From NCBI RefSeq assembly GCF_001625305.1, contig NW_017803943.1, positions 279,913-343,912 on the forward strand: a stretch of DNA of 64,000 nucleotides, given 5' to 3'. This document shows positions 21,851-30,691 of the stretch, in pieces. Each line of letters begins with the position of its first letter. Position 1 is the first letter of the stretch. The DNA comes from Branchiostoma belcheri (Eukaryota; Chordata; Leptocardii; Amphioxiformes; Branchiostomatidae). Made by a program: the position numbers and the translations under genes. The notes beneath the pieces were generated by a model. It had not been told where the DNA came from. It saw only the letters and a program-made list of their open reading frames with translations, and did no database searches.

Positions 21851-22417
21851 TTCTCTGTCACGACCAGTGGAAGAGTAGCTCTTCAATGAGCTAAAAACTG
21901 GATCGAGATTTCCTTTCACTTTCGTCCATGCTGCTTTAATTTGACAGCTGACAGACTGGAAAGTAAGGGAAGTTAAACATATGCAGAACCACGCGTGTCC
22001 TGAGTGACACTTCCATTAAAAGAACTCGCGATTTCATGTTAATTCACGCCTTATTTTGCCGATGTTTATGCAGCAATATCTGCTAAAAGCACTTCGATGT
22101 CCGGTAAATGTCGTTTGCTGTCTTAATGCTTCTACACGCCAATCACAAACCTACGCTTTCTGGCACCTTAATAACAAGAAGCAGAGAGTGGAGATAAAAC
22201 GTTTAAAACGGGGGTAGATGAAAGACCGCCGAAAAGGGACAACATTTGCCGGATACAAAATCTAACAACTAGAAAAACAAATGAGAGATATGATTATCAA
22301 CCATCGTGGAGTCTGGTGGATTTCGTCTGTCGTCCTGCTTTTCAAAAGAGATAGTCACAAATCAAATGCTTCTGCCGGTGGATCAGAAAAAATACAATGT
22401 ACAATGTACAGGGGCGA
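21851..22417. other. No gene; short dispersed repeat at left
   Basis: TGTCACGACCAGTGGAAGAGTAGCTCTTC (about 21856-21884) resembles 44613-44641. The rest has no recognised feature. Confidence 0.4.
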
Positions 22418-22426
22418 TATAACTTG

Positions 22427-22623
22427 TACTCTCCAAGCAGAGGTTTGGGTTTTGGGGGTATTTTTAGCGCGTTTTTAGGCTTTTTTTATCGAGGTTTCTC
22501 TTTTGCACTGAATTTTTCTTCCCACTAAACCCCAAAAATTCAGTGCAAAAGAGAAACCCCGATAAAAAAGCCTAAAAACACGCTAAAAATACCCCCAAAA
22601 CCCAAACCTCTGCTTGGAGAGTA
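22427..22623. mobile_element. Near-perfect foldback element, 9-bp target duplication
   Basis: The 197-bp element is almost completely self-complementary, with arms of about 88-90 bp around a small loop near 22520-22535. Ends are TACTCTCCAAGCAGAGG and CCTCTGCTTGGAGAGTA. A perfect 9-bp direct repeat TATAACTTG flanks it (22418-22426 and 22624-22632). No coding capacity. Confidence 0.93.
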
Positions 22624-22632
22624 TATAACTTG

Positions 22633-23590
22633 AGCAATAGCTAGGTGGGTAGAATGCTAGCGCTACATTACCTCATCTCACCTCACCCATCCCATTACAT
22701 TGCATTAGAGTAGGTCAAATCCCCGCCCAATATCAACCACATACAAGGCATGTAACCTGCAGCTTTCTTAATAGAACGCAGCACTTATCGAGTACGGTAA
22801 CTTAACACACTGCTCCTGATGGTCTTGACTCGTGTTAAAGTGGTTCGAGGGTTACTACACTAAAGGTGGGATCCGCACCTACATAAGTTCAAGGGCTATT
22901 AGAAACCGTGGTGCGCACTGCGTGCACATGTGAAGGAGGTATTGACGAAATGCGTGCGTAGGAAAGAGTTCAGTGAACTTTTTTCAACAGTTGAGACTCT
23001 TGATTCTAAGATAATGGATAAATGCTTTTAACAAACATACAAAACGTCACTTGTACGTGTTAATTACGAAGTTTGAACACCAAAAGCCTTAAACAAAGGT
23101 AAAATGTTAGCCTTAAACATTATACAGTGAGCATTTTTCAGTAGTGTCCAGAAAGAGTGAAGAAATTAACAGTCACAACTTATAACTATCCTTACTACTT
23201 ATGATTGGTAGCATTACTGTTGTGTATTGCCTTCAATATTTTAGCATTTCCTTATCATTACATAAAAGCGTTTTATATAACTTCTTGTAGTTAGTTTTAA
23301 GACAGATTCAGCTAAGTTAGCTCCTGGCATCGTCATGTCAGAGTTTTAAACCCTGTAAAAAGTTACAATAAGTTACTAAGCTTTATCCACTTTTTGATAC
23401 AAGAATTGCCAAATTACCATGATTCATTTTTCATAATACAGCGTGTCCTCTTAAAATCCTTGGCCTGATTGTCAAAGATATAAAAGTACCTGTGCAAAGA
23501 TTTACAGAAGCTACAATGATCATAATTCGCTGAAAAATATGTACTATTCTCACTGACTGATACATTTTGATACACATGTACGAGTATATA
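22633..23590. other. No recognisable feature
   Basis: AT-rich sequence with no supported ORF or repeat. Confidence 0.4.
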
Positions 23591-23598
23591 TTTACACA

Positions 23599-23910
<312 letters not shown>

Positions 23911-24244
23911 GTATTCCGTGATATTGCTTCAAGTTTTCTGGCCAGGAGATATTGTAAAACAGCTTTCTTTTTGACCTTGACTTTTCTCAAGGTCAATAAA
24001 CTATACATCTATATTTCCTCCATATTCTCTGCATAATTTGACATGAATATACACATTTTTAATTACAAAACTGCCTATCAACGAATAGATGTCTGTTAAA
24101 ACCATATCGCTGTCTATTAGGTACAAATGAACTATATACAATCTATTTACAAAGCATTGCTTCGTCACAGTTCCAAATCTTGAACCTTTTTCTGTCATCA
24201 CGCAATTTCAGATTAGAAATCGTCAGCATGAAATACCGTAGGGG

Positions 24245-24545
24245 CAGTTAGATGTACACGTGATGTACACGTTAGACATGTCATTCTTAAATGTTAGGTG
24301 CGAGTATCTCACGTGTTGACACGTGAGTTAACACATGTTAGACATGTGATGATGCGTGTTTGAGAAGTGATTTCGTCATGTTAGACACGTGATTCATAAA
24401 TGTTAGGTACATGCCTGTTACCTGTGAAACGTGATAGATACATGTTAGACATGTTAGTCCTCAAATGTTACACATGTGATTCCCACGTGCCAGACACGTG
24501 AATCAGACATGTTAGACACATGTTAGACGTGTGATTCCCACACGT
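24245..24545. repeat. Irregular palindromic minisatellite (CATGTTAGACATGTGA-like)
   Basis: About a dozen imperfect units of TGTTAGACACGTG/ACATGTTAGACATGTG type, many containing CACGTG or ACATGT palindromes, separated by ATTC.TAAATG phrases. It ends about 55 bases beyond the proposed GPCR2 stop. Confidence 0.75.
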
Positions 24546-24601
24546 ACACACAAAGCTCACCAAACTCCTGTTTAAAACTCGGTTCGTTGTATCTTGCGTT
24601 G

Positions 24602-24775
24602 CTAGTGCTCCTGGTCACCGGAAATGCCGTCAGGCGAGTCAAGGCTGTCGCGGAAGTGACGTTGGAGTGACGTCGGTCTGGGCAGGGTGGTGACGTATTT
24701 GAAGCGACTTGTTCGAACAGGAGATGGTTCTGTAGAGTATTCCTGTTGACGTTGTTTCTGTCCCTGGCAGTGTTT
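24602..24775 (-). CDS. Putative terminal coding exon of GPCR2
   Basis: Minus-strand acceptor CACACAG (preceded by a C/T-rich stretch) followed by a 57-codon phase-0 reading frame, polar and basic (CQGQKQRQQE, SRFKYVTTLPRP, DSLDSPDGISGDQEH stop). This would be a GPCR cytoplasmic tail. It matches the phase-0 donor of the TM7 exon 700 bases upstream. There is no homologue to confirm it, and other frames and acceptors are possible. Confidence 0.4.
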   Translation of the reverse strand, partial: KHCQGQKQRQQEYSTEPSPVRTSRFKYVTTLPRPTSLQRHFRDSLDSPDGISGDQEH

Positions 24776-25079
24776 CTGTGTGCCTGCTGAAGGGAATTGC
24801 GCAAGGTGAAGACAATTGACAATTAACACTTTTCAGGCCGTGATTACCTGCAAAAAAAAAAAACACGACGGCACAGGGGCCCAAAATCCTGGGGTTCGGT
24901 TATTAGTATTTACTTTACTTAACAGTTGCTACAAATACATCGCAACTTTGTAAAAAAAAAAATTCGGTACGCATGCAACCCACCCCATTCTTAAGCTTTT
25001 AACTAAGTAGTGGATCTTGGGGAAGCGTCCGAGTAAAACTAGCCTCCATCAGGCGTTCCTATTAAAGCGGGTTTGGACA

Positions 25080-25200
25080 GTAGAATTTGGCAAGCGCCAG
25101 TACCTGTCCAGAAGTGAAGGTGTCGGACCCTTCCGAGGAAGAACAGCACTTGAAGAAGGCTGTGTGGAACCGGGTGTAGAGAAGACCAGCCTTTTTGGTA
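25080..25200 (-). pseudogene. Partial copy of the GPCR2 TM7 exon 3' half
   Basis: Minus strand reads TRFHTAFFKCCSSSEGSDTF...SGQ followed by GTACTG at the donor position (exon-end equivalent at 25104). It duplicates the end of the exon at 25483-25626 but lacks NPIIY. A reiterated exon end rather than a second gene. Confidence 0.8.
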
Positions 25201-25268
25201 CATTTAGGTAGCAGATCTCGAGGAGCGGACTAGATCTATAACCAGGCTAGGCTAATCTAATTCAAGTG

Positions 25269-25463
25269 TAGCCTCTACCAGACTTCGAGAAGCGGCTGGG
25301 AAGAGTAGAAATAGGCCATAAAGACAAATGTCACAACAGGAGAGTGATAATTCGGGAGCGGCAAAATGTTCTCTCAGCGCCGACCAACTCCCCTGGTATG
25401 TTTTCTGTCTTTCTGGCCGACTTCCACACTTTCCAGTCGCTTCCCGAAGACCGGTAGAGGCTA
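25269..25463. mobile_element. Foldback MITE-like element (TAGCCTCTACCAG family)
   Basis: Left arm TAGCCTCTACCAGACTTCG and right arm CGAAGACCGGTAGAGGCTA are imperfect complements, with an interior shared with 35855-36127 (GAGTAGAAAT.GGCC, CCAACTCCCC). The target duplication is unclear. It lies 20 bases from the TM7 exon donor. Confidence 0.7.
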
Positions 25464-25482
25464 ATGCTAATCCAAGCGTTAC

Positions 25483-25626
25483 CTGTCCTGAGGTGAAGGT
25501 GTCGGACCCTTCCGAGGAAGAACAGCACTTGAAGAAGGCTGTGCGAAACCGGGTGGAGAACAGCGTGTAGATGATGGGGTTGAGGGAACAGTTGATGTAC
25601 ACCATCATCCGCATGAAGATCGTCAA
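25483..25626 (-). CDS. GPCR2 exon encoding TM7 and helix 8
   Basis: A 48-codon phase-0/phase-0 exon: acceptor CTCATAG and donor GGACAG|gtaacg on the minus strand. Encodes IFMRMMVYINCSLNPIIY (TM7 with NPxxY), then TLFSTRFRTAFFKCC (helix 8 with a palmitoylation-type CC). Very similar to GPCR1 TM7-helix 8 (NPIIYSLFSTRFRS). Its polypyrimidine tract is the GAGAGGGA simple repeat at 25630-25689. Confidence 0.92.
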
Positions 25627-25689
25627 CTATGAGAGGGAGGGGAGAGAGAGGCGGAGAGAGAGGGAGAGAAGGAGAGAGAGAGGGGAGGA

Positions 25690-26421
25690 NNNNNNNNNNN
25701 NNNNNNNNNNNNNNNNNNNNNNNNNNNNNNNNNNNNNNNNNNNNNNNNNNNNNNNNNNNNNNNNNNNNNNNNNNNNNNNNNNNNNNNNNNNNNNNNNNNN
25801 NNNNNNNNNNNNNNNNNNNNNNNNNNNNNNNNNNNNNNNNNNNNNNNNNNNNNNNNNNNNNNNNNNNNNNNNNNNNNNNNNNNNNNNNNNNNNNNNNNNN
25901 NNNNNNNNNNNNNNNNNNNNNNNNNNNNNNNNNNNNNNNNNNNNNNNNNNNNNNNNNNNNNNNNNNNNNNNNNNNNNNNNNNNNNNNNNNNNNNNNNNNN
26001 NNNNNNNNNNNNNNNNNNNNNNNNNNNNNNNNNNNNNNNNNNNNNNNNNNNNNNNNNNNNNNNNNNNNNNNNNNNNNNNNNNNNNNNNNNNNNNNNNNNN
26101 NNNNNNNNNNNNNNNNNNNNNNNNNNNNNNNNNNNNNNNNNNNNNNNNNNNNNNNNNNNNNNNNNNNNNNNNNNNNNNNNNNNNNNNNNNNNNNNNNNNN
26201 NNNNNNNNNNNNNNNNNNNNNNNNNNNNNNNNNNNNNNNNNNNNNNNNNNNNNNNNNNNNNNNNNNNNNNNNNNNNNNNNNNNNNNNNNNNNNNNNNNNN
26301 NNNNNNNNNNNNNNNNNNNNNNNNNNNNNNNNNNNNNNNNNNNNNNNNNNNNNNNNNNNNNNNNNNNNNNNNNNNNNNNNNNNNNNNNNNNNNNNNNNNN
26401 NNNNNNNNNNNNNNNNNNNNN
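25690..26421. other. Assembly gap (732 N); missing GPCR2 TM6 exon
   Basis: Bounded by GAGAGGGA repeats at the left and GTGA repeats at the right. The ICL3-TM6 exon of GPCR2 is not found elsewhere and should lie between the exon ending at 27759 and the TM7 exon. Confidence 0.9.
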
Positions 26422-27758
26422 GGTCGGGTGGGTGAGTGAGTTAGTGAGTGAGTGAGTGAGTGGGTAGGTGGGTGAGTGAGTGAGTGAGTGAGTGGGTGAG
26501 TGAGTGAGTGAGTGGGTGAGTGGGTGGGTGAGTGGGTAAGTGAGTTAATGAGTGAGTGAGTGAGTGAGTGAGTGAGTGAGTGAGTGAGTAAGAAAGAAAG
26601 AAAGCAAACAATGAAAGAACTTCAAGGAAGAAAAGAGAAGGCAAAAAGCAAACAAGCTAGGAAGGAACAAGGCCTGAAGGAAGGAAAGAAAGAAGGAAGC
26701 AAGAAAGGAAATAAGGGAGGAAGGAAGAAGGCAAAAAGAAAAGGAGGAAGGAAGGAAGGAAACAAACAAGGGAGAAGGGAAAGAAAGAAACCAGACATGG
26801 AGCAGGGAATGAAGGAAAGAAGGAAGGAATGACGAAAACAACCAAGGAAGGAAGAAAATAAGCAAGAAAGGAAGGAACGAAGAAAAAAGAAAGGAAACAA
26901 GGGCGTAATCAAGAAAGGAAGGAAGACTGCACATACAGTCAGTAAACCCAAACCTGTAGGTGAGCGCTGGTCTCCCCTGCCGGCGGGCGGACAAGCCTCC
27001 TGCCGATAGCGAAGTACATGACGGACAGAGCGACCAGCGGCAGGACGAAGAACCCGACCGTGATGACGGTGGTGTAGTGAGTGGGTGAGTGAGTGAGTAA
27101 GTGAGTGAAGGAGGAAAGAAACAAGGAAAGAAGGAAGGAAACAAGGAAAAAAGGAAAGCACGAAACGAGGCAGGGAGCAAGAAATGAAAGAAATTAGGAC
27201 GTAATGAAGAAAACAAGCAGAACTCAAGGAATGAAGAAAAAAAGAAATAAGGAAGGAAGGAAGAAAACAAGCAAGAAAGGAAGGAAGGAACGAAGGAAAA
27301 AGGAAGGCATCAATAAAGGAGGGAAGAATGCACAGACAATATGAATGAGTAAACACAAACCTGTAGGTGAGCGCTGGTCTCCCCTGCAGGCGGGCGGATG
27401 AGCCTCCTGCCGATAGCGAAGTACATGACGGACAGAGCGAGCAGCGGCAGGACGAAGAACCCGACCGTGATGACGGTGGTGTAGTGAGTGAGTGAGTGAG
27501 CAAGTGAGTGAAGGAGGAAAGAAACAAGGAAAGAAGGAAGGAAACAAGGAAAAAATGAAAGCACGAAACGAGGTAGGGAGCAAGAAATGAAAGAAATTAG
27601 GACGGAATGAAGAAAACAAGCAAGAACTCAAGGAAGGAAGAAAAAAAGAAATAAGGAAGGAAGGAAGAAAACAAGCAAGAAAGGAAGGAAGGAACGAAGG
27701 AAAAAGGAAGGCATCAATAAAGGAAGGAAGACTGCACATACAATCAGTAAACCCAAAC
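26422..27758 (-). repeat. Exon-end minisatellite: copies of the GPCR2 TM5 exon end plus purine repeats
   Basis: Two truncated copies of the TM5 half-exon and its donor lie at about 26953-27075 and 27360-27485, downstream of the real exon at 27759-27981 (spacing about 400 bp). Each encodes YTTVITVGFFVLPL..LSVMYF followed by CTACAG|gtttg. Each abuts (GTGA)n and is followed by a long GGAA-type purine tract. Neither has an acceptor or ECL2 coding part. Confidence 0.88.
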
Positions 27759-27981
27759 CTGTAGGTGAGCGCTGGTCTCCCCTGCCGGCGGGCGGATGAG
27801 CCTCCTGCCGATAGCGAAGTACATGACGGACAGAGCGAGCAGCGGCAGCACGAAGAACCCTACCGTGATGACGGTGGTGTAGTGGTTCTTCCACGCCGAG
27901 TCCACCGGGAAGTTACACTGGCACACCACCGTGCCGTTCAGGTCCAGCTCCGTGTAGGTGGCGATGTGCAGCACAGGACTG
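27759..27981 (-). CDS. GPCR2 exon encoding ECL2, TM5 and start of ICL3
   Basis: 223 bases, phase 2 in and phase 0 out (CTACAG|gtttgg). Encodes SSPVLHIATYTELD, an ECL2 with NGT and two cysteines (VVCQC), TM5 (VGFFVLPLLALSVMYF) and AIGRRLIRPPAGETSAHLQ. The reading continues past RRL without interruption, where GPCR1 has its LINE-derived intron. Confidence 0.92.
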
Positions 27982-28142
27982 CTGCTGGCCAAGTGCACTT
28001 TTAGATTAGTAAATTTCAATTTTCATTAGGCCGTTGGGCTTTTAGTATCGCAAAAGTGTAGGGGCATGTCCCTGTGAAAAAAACTCGACCGAAAAAAAAC
28101 ATCCGTCCTGTAGTCAGTTTTTTCTTCATTACTAGAAACATT

Positions 28143-28530
28143 ACTACAAAGCAAAAGCATGTTGTTTACCTTCACATGTTCTAGCCTAACAAAGCATTGC
28201 TCTATTCATTCTTATTACCTACTCGTTCAACACATTCCGTTCATATACTAGTGTTTGGTGACCAGCCCCTCTGCCCTGCTACATAATGTAACGCAACACC
28301 ACAGGGTGTCTGCTACAGCACCAGTTACCATGGTGACAGCCGTTTGTAGCCTGAAGTCCGACCTTGTTTAATAGCTTCAGTCCGCTCCCTAAGATCCGCT
28401 ACCCCGCCAACAATACTGGTCGGGGTAGCACATCTTGGACTCCACGCCATAAGACGTTTGGTCCAGGCCTCATGTGTTTGAAGAAGAAGAAACAGAGCAA
28501 AAGCAATATGTTTTCCTTGTACGAAGGTTA
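28143..28530 (-). repeat. Dispersed repeat family B with nested MITE
   Basis: Related to 49335-49590 (+), 55300-55550 (opposite orientation) and 45120-45285. Shared phrases include ACCATGGTGACAG, TCTGGTCCAGGTCATTGACC and AATATGTTTTCCTTC. Here the repeat is interrupted at ACAGCC by the element at 28347-28451. Confidence 0.6.
28347..28451. mobile_element. Small TIR element nested in repeat family B
   Basis: Starts TAGCCTGAAGTCC. Flanked by AGCCGTTTG (28338-28346) and AGACGTTTG (28452-28460), 8 of 9 bases identical. The uninterrupted family-B copies at 49.5 and 55.35 kb serve as empty sites (ACAG(C/A)C.TCTGGTCCAGG). Inverted repeats are weak. Confidence 0.55.
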
Positions 28531-28570
28531 ACAAAATAAGACGTATGGCAGTAAGAAAAACTAGTATGTA

Positions 28571-28603
28571 TGGTCCGACCTGGCAGCCAGCGAAATGCCC
28601 CAG
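28571..28603 (-). pseudogene. Copy of the GPCR2 exon 2 donor end
   Basis: The minus strand repeats the last bases of the 28807-28984 exon and its donor (GGGCATTTCGCTGGCTGCCAG|gtcgg), about 236 bp downstream in gene direction. Confidence 0.75.
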
Positions 28604-28806
28604 ATCGATCAGATTTCCATTTCCATCGGGCCATTGCTAGTGACAAATGTGAAGTTCTTGGCACATTAGCAACGAGCTGTGGCAATTAACACGAAATGTC
28701 CTCATCAGTGTTTGGACACTCTTTTAAAAGATAAACCAAGGGCGTTTTAGAATGTCTTTGACAATTACAGAAACATTATAAAAAGTATGACAAAACGTAG
28801 TCCGAC

Positions 28807-28984
28807 CTGGCAGCCAGCGAGATGCCCCAGACCAGTGCGATGGAGAGCAGCGCCCGGCGGCGGCGGTTGGATGACTGGGTGAGGAGCGGGTGGCAGACTC
28901 CCTGGTACCGGTCCGCGGACACCGCCACCATGGTCAGGATGGACGCCTGGAACACCAGCACCTCGAAAAACGGTGTCAGTTTAC
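28807..28984 (-). CDS. GPCR2 exon encoding TM3, DRY and TM4
   Basis: Acceptor ATTGCAG, phase 1 (completes Cys as T|GT), and donor CTGCCAG|gtcgga, phase 2. Encodes KLTPFFEVLVFQASILTM, VAVSADRYQGVCHPL and RRALLSIALVWGISLAA. DRY is intact. Partial copies of its 3' end (28571-28603) and 5' end (about 29088-29124) lie on either side. Confidence 0.93.
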
Positions 28985-29087
28985 CTGCAATGGCAACAGT
29001 CAAACATGTACCAAATTAGCATTGGGTTCACCTGGCTACTGGTACTATACAAATGACCACCTTTGCATTAGCTAGAATGCCAGGAAC

Positions 29088-29124
29088 CCCAGCACCTTAA
29101 AAATAAAAAACGGCGTCAGTTTAC
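29088..29124 (-). pseudogene. Copy of the GPCR2 exon 2 acceptor end
   Basis: The minus strand reads ATTGCAG|GTAAACTGACGCCG then TTTTTTATTTTTAAGGTGC, a decayed version of the start of the TM3 exon (GKLTPFF...VLGF), 140 bp upstream of the true exon start. Confidence 0.75.
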
Positions 29125-29528
29125 CTGCAATAATAACAAACACGTTGCTGTAGAACCCGAACCATGTTCGATCTGACGTAATTCGAACAGAAAACAGTCC
29201 CTTTTTGGTACGGGGGATGTGGTGAGGCCATGCTGCACTTGCTCCTGAGCAAATGTCGGCCTTTCTAGTTTTTATATTGATCTTTCTCACCAGGTCCTTT
29301 GTAATTCTGAGACTGCCTGTCTACTGTAGTAACCTTATTCTTCAACTCCCCTTAGGGATCGTTCTAGACAGGTCTGACTGCCTCTCTCTTTGAAATTCAA
29401 GTCTTCAGAAATCATTCACCTCATTATACCTCTTCCTGGAAGAGTAAACAGATAACTCTAAGCCATCTATCAAACGTCAGACATGATACATAACCCCTCC
29501 GTTGATAAGATGAGAAAACTATAATAAC

Positions 29529-29696
29529 TAATCTCCAAGCAGATCCCTCTCGGTGGCAAAAAGACAGTATCAAATTGGCCAGACAGTATCCATTAGCCAG
29601 ATAAGCTCCATTAGCCACCGACGGGGATCAGGACAAAAAAAACGGCCATATATGAAAAGGTAACGATCATTCCCCACAACCTCTGCTTGGAGAGTT
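29529..29696. mobile_element. MITE-like element, 9-bp target duplication (8/9)
   Basis: Ends TAATCTCCAAGCAGA and TCTGCTTGGAGAGTT. Flanks TATAATAAC (29520-29528) and TATAGTAAC (29697-29705). Nearly identical in sequence to 8322-8485. Confidence 0.85.
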
Positions 29697-29875
29697 TATA
29701 GTAACATTGGTGTAACGCATTTCTTCAGATAACTAGAAGTGACAGAATGATCGACATGATGATGGTAGTCACGCAGAGGAAGAAGAACATGCACAGCATA
29801 AAGATCAATCCTCTCTTCTCAGCATAAGGGTACAGCATCTTTATCCTCTTGTCTAACAAGAGTTCCGAGATCTCA

Positions 29876-30620
29876 TACCTCCATGAAATATGGGCTTGAT
29901 ATATAAATGTAAATTTCTTCCTTAATTACGCAAATGACCTCTGCATTAACATAATATATGCATCGTGATGTTAAATTTTGATTAACTTACAGATGTCCCA
30001 AGTATGACATTCCCATCATTCACCATTAAGAAATCATAGAATTTTCGCACTAATTATGCAAATTAGGTCATCATTTGCATAATCAGTATCTGTTGATGTT
30101 ATATCTGCCATAGGTTACATACATTACATCTATGAAAGTACTATAATGTCAAACACTGTAATTATAGAATTTTCTCATTAATTATGCAAATAAAGTCCTC
30201 ATTTGCATAATTTGCAGTTAATTATGTACATCTTTCTCTCTCAGCTACCTACCTACCAAAGATGATGAAAATATGTTGTTCCTATCTGGACTTATTGGCT
30301 CCAAGATTTCGCCCCAAGGTCCCCTGCAGTTCCAGAACTAGCTGCTAGGGGGACCAAACCCACACCACTTATTCCTGTCAGGAAAAGGAATCTGTCACCA
30401 AAAAGTCAAGACCATAGCATGTTCAGAACAAAAGATACAAAAGGCGGAAGTTCTGCTGCAGTACCAAGGTCATCCACCAGGAGGCCCATATTTGACCTTG
30501 ACGTTCGTCTTCCTAAGACTTACCAGCATACCAAATATCATCACAATCCATAAAGGCGTTATGAAGTTATGCTGACTACAAATGTGCGGAAACACAAACA
30601 CACACACAGACAGACAGACA

Positions 30621-30655
<35 letters not shown>

Positions 30656-30691
30656 GCGCCAAAATCAATACCTCCATTTTTCATGGAGGTA
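29876..30691. mobile_element. Possible TIR DNA element with TA flanks
   Basis: TACCTCCATGAAA at the left and TTTCATGGAGGTA at the right are inverted. The interior is AT-rich with repeated ATTATGCAAAT/ATTTGCATAAT and a (CA)n tract at about 30594-30650. TA at both ends would fit a mariner-like target, but no transposase is visible. Confidence 0.45.

Noticed and set aside
25571-26455. ORFs spanning the N run
   Set aside because: Artefacts of translating the assembly gap.
26545-27894. Minus-strand ORFs of 171-301 codons rich in SFLPSFL
   Set aside because: Purine-tract translations fused to out-of-frame copies of the TM5 exon end; not independent genes.
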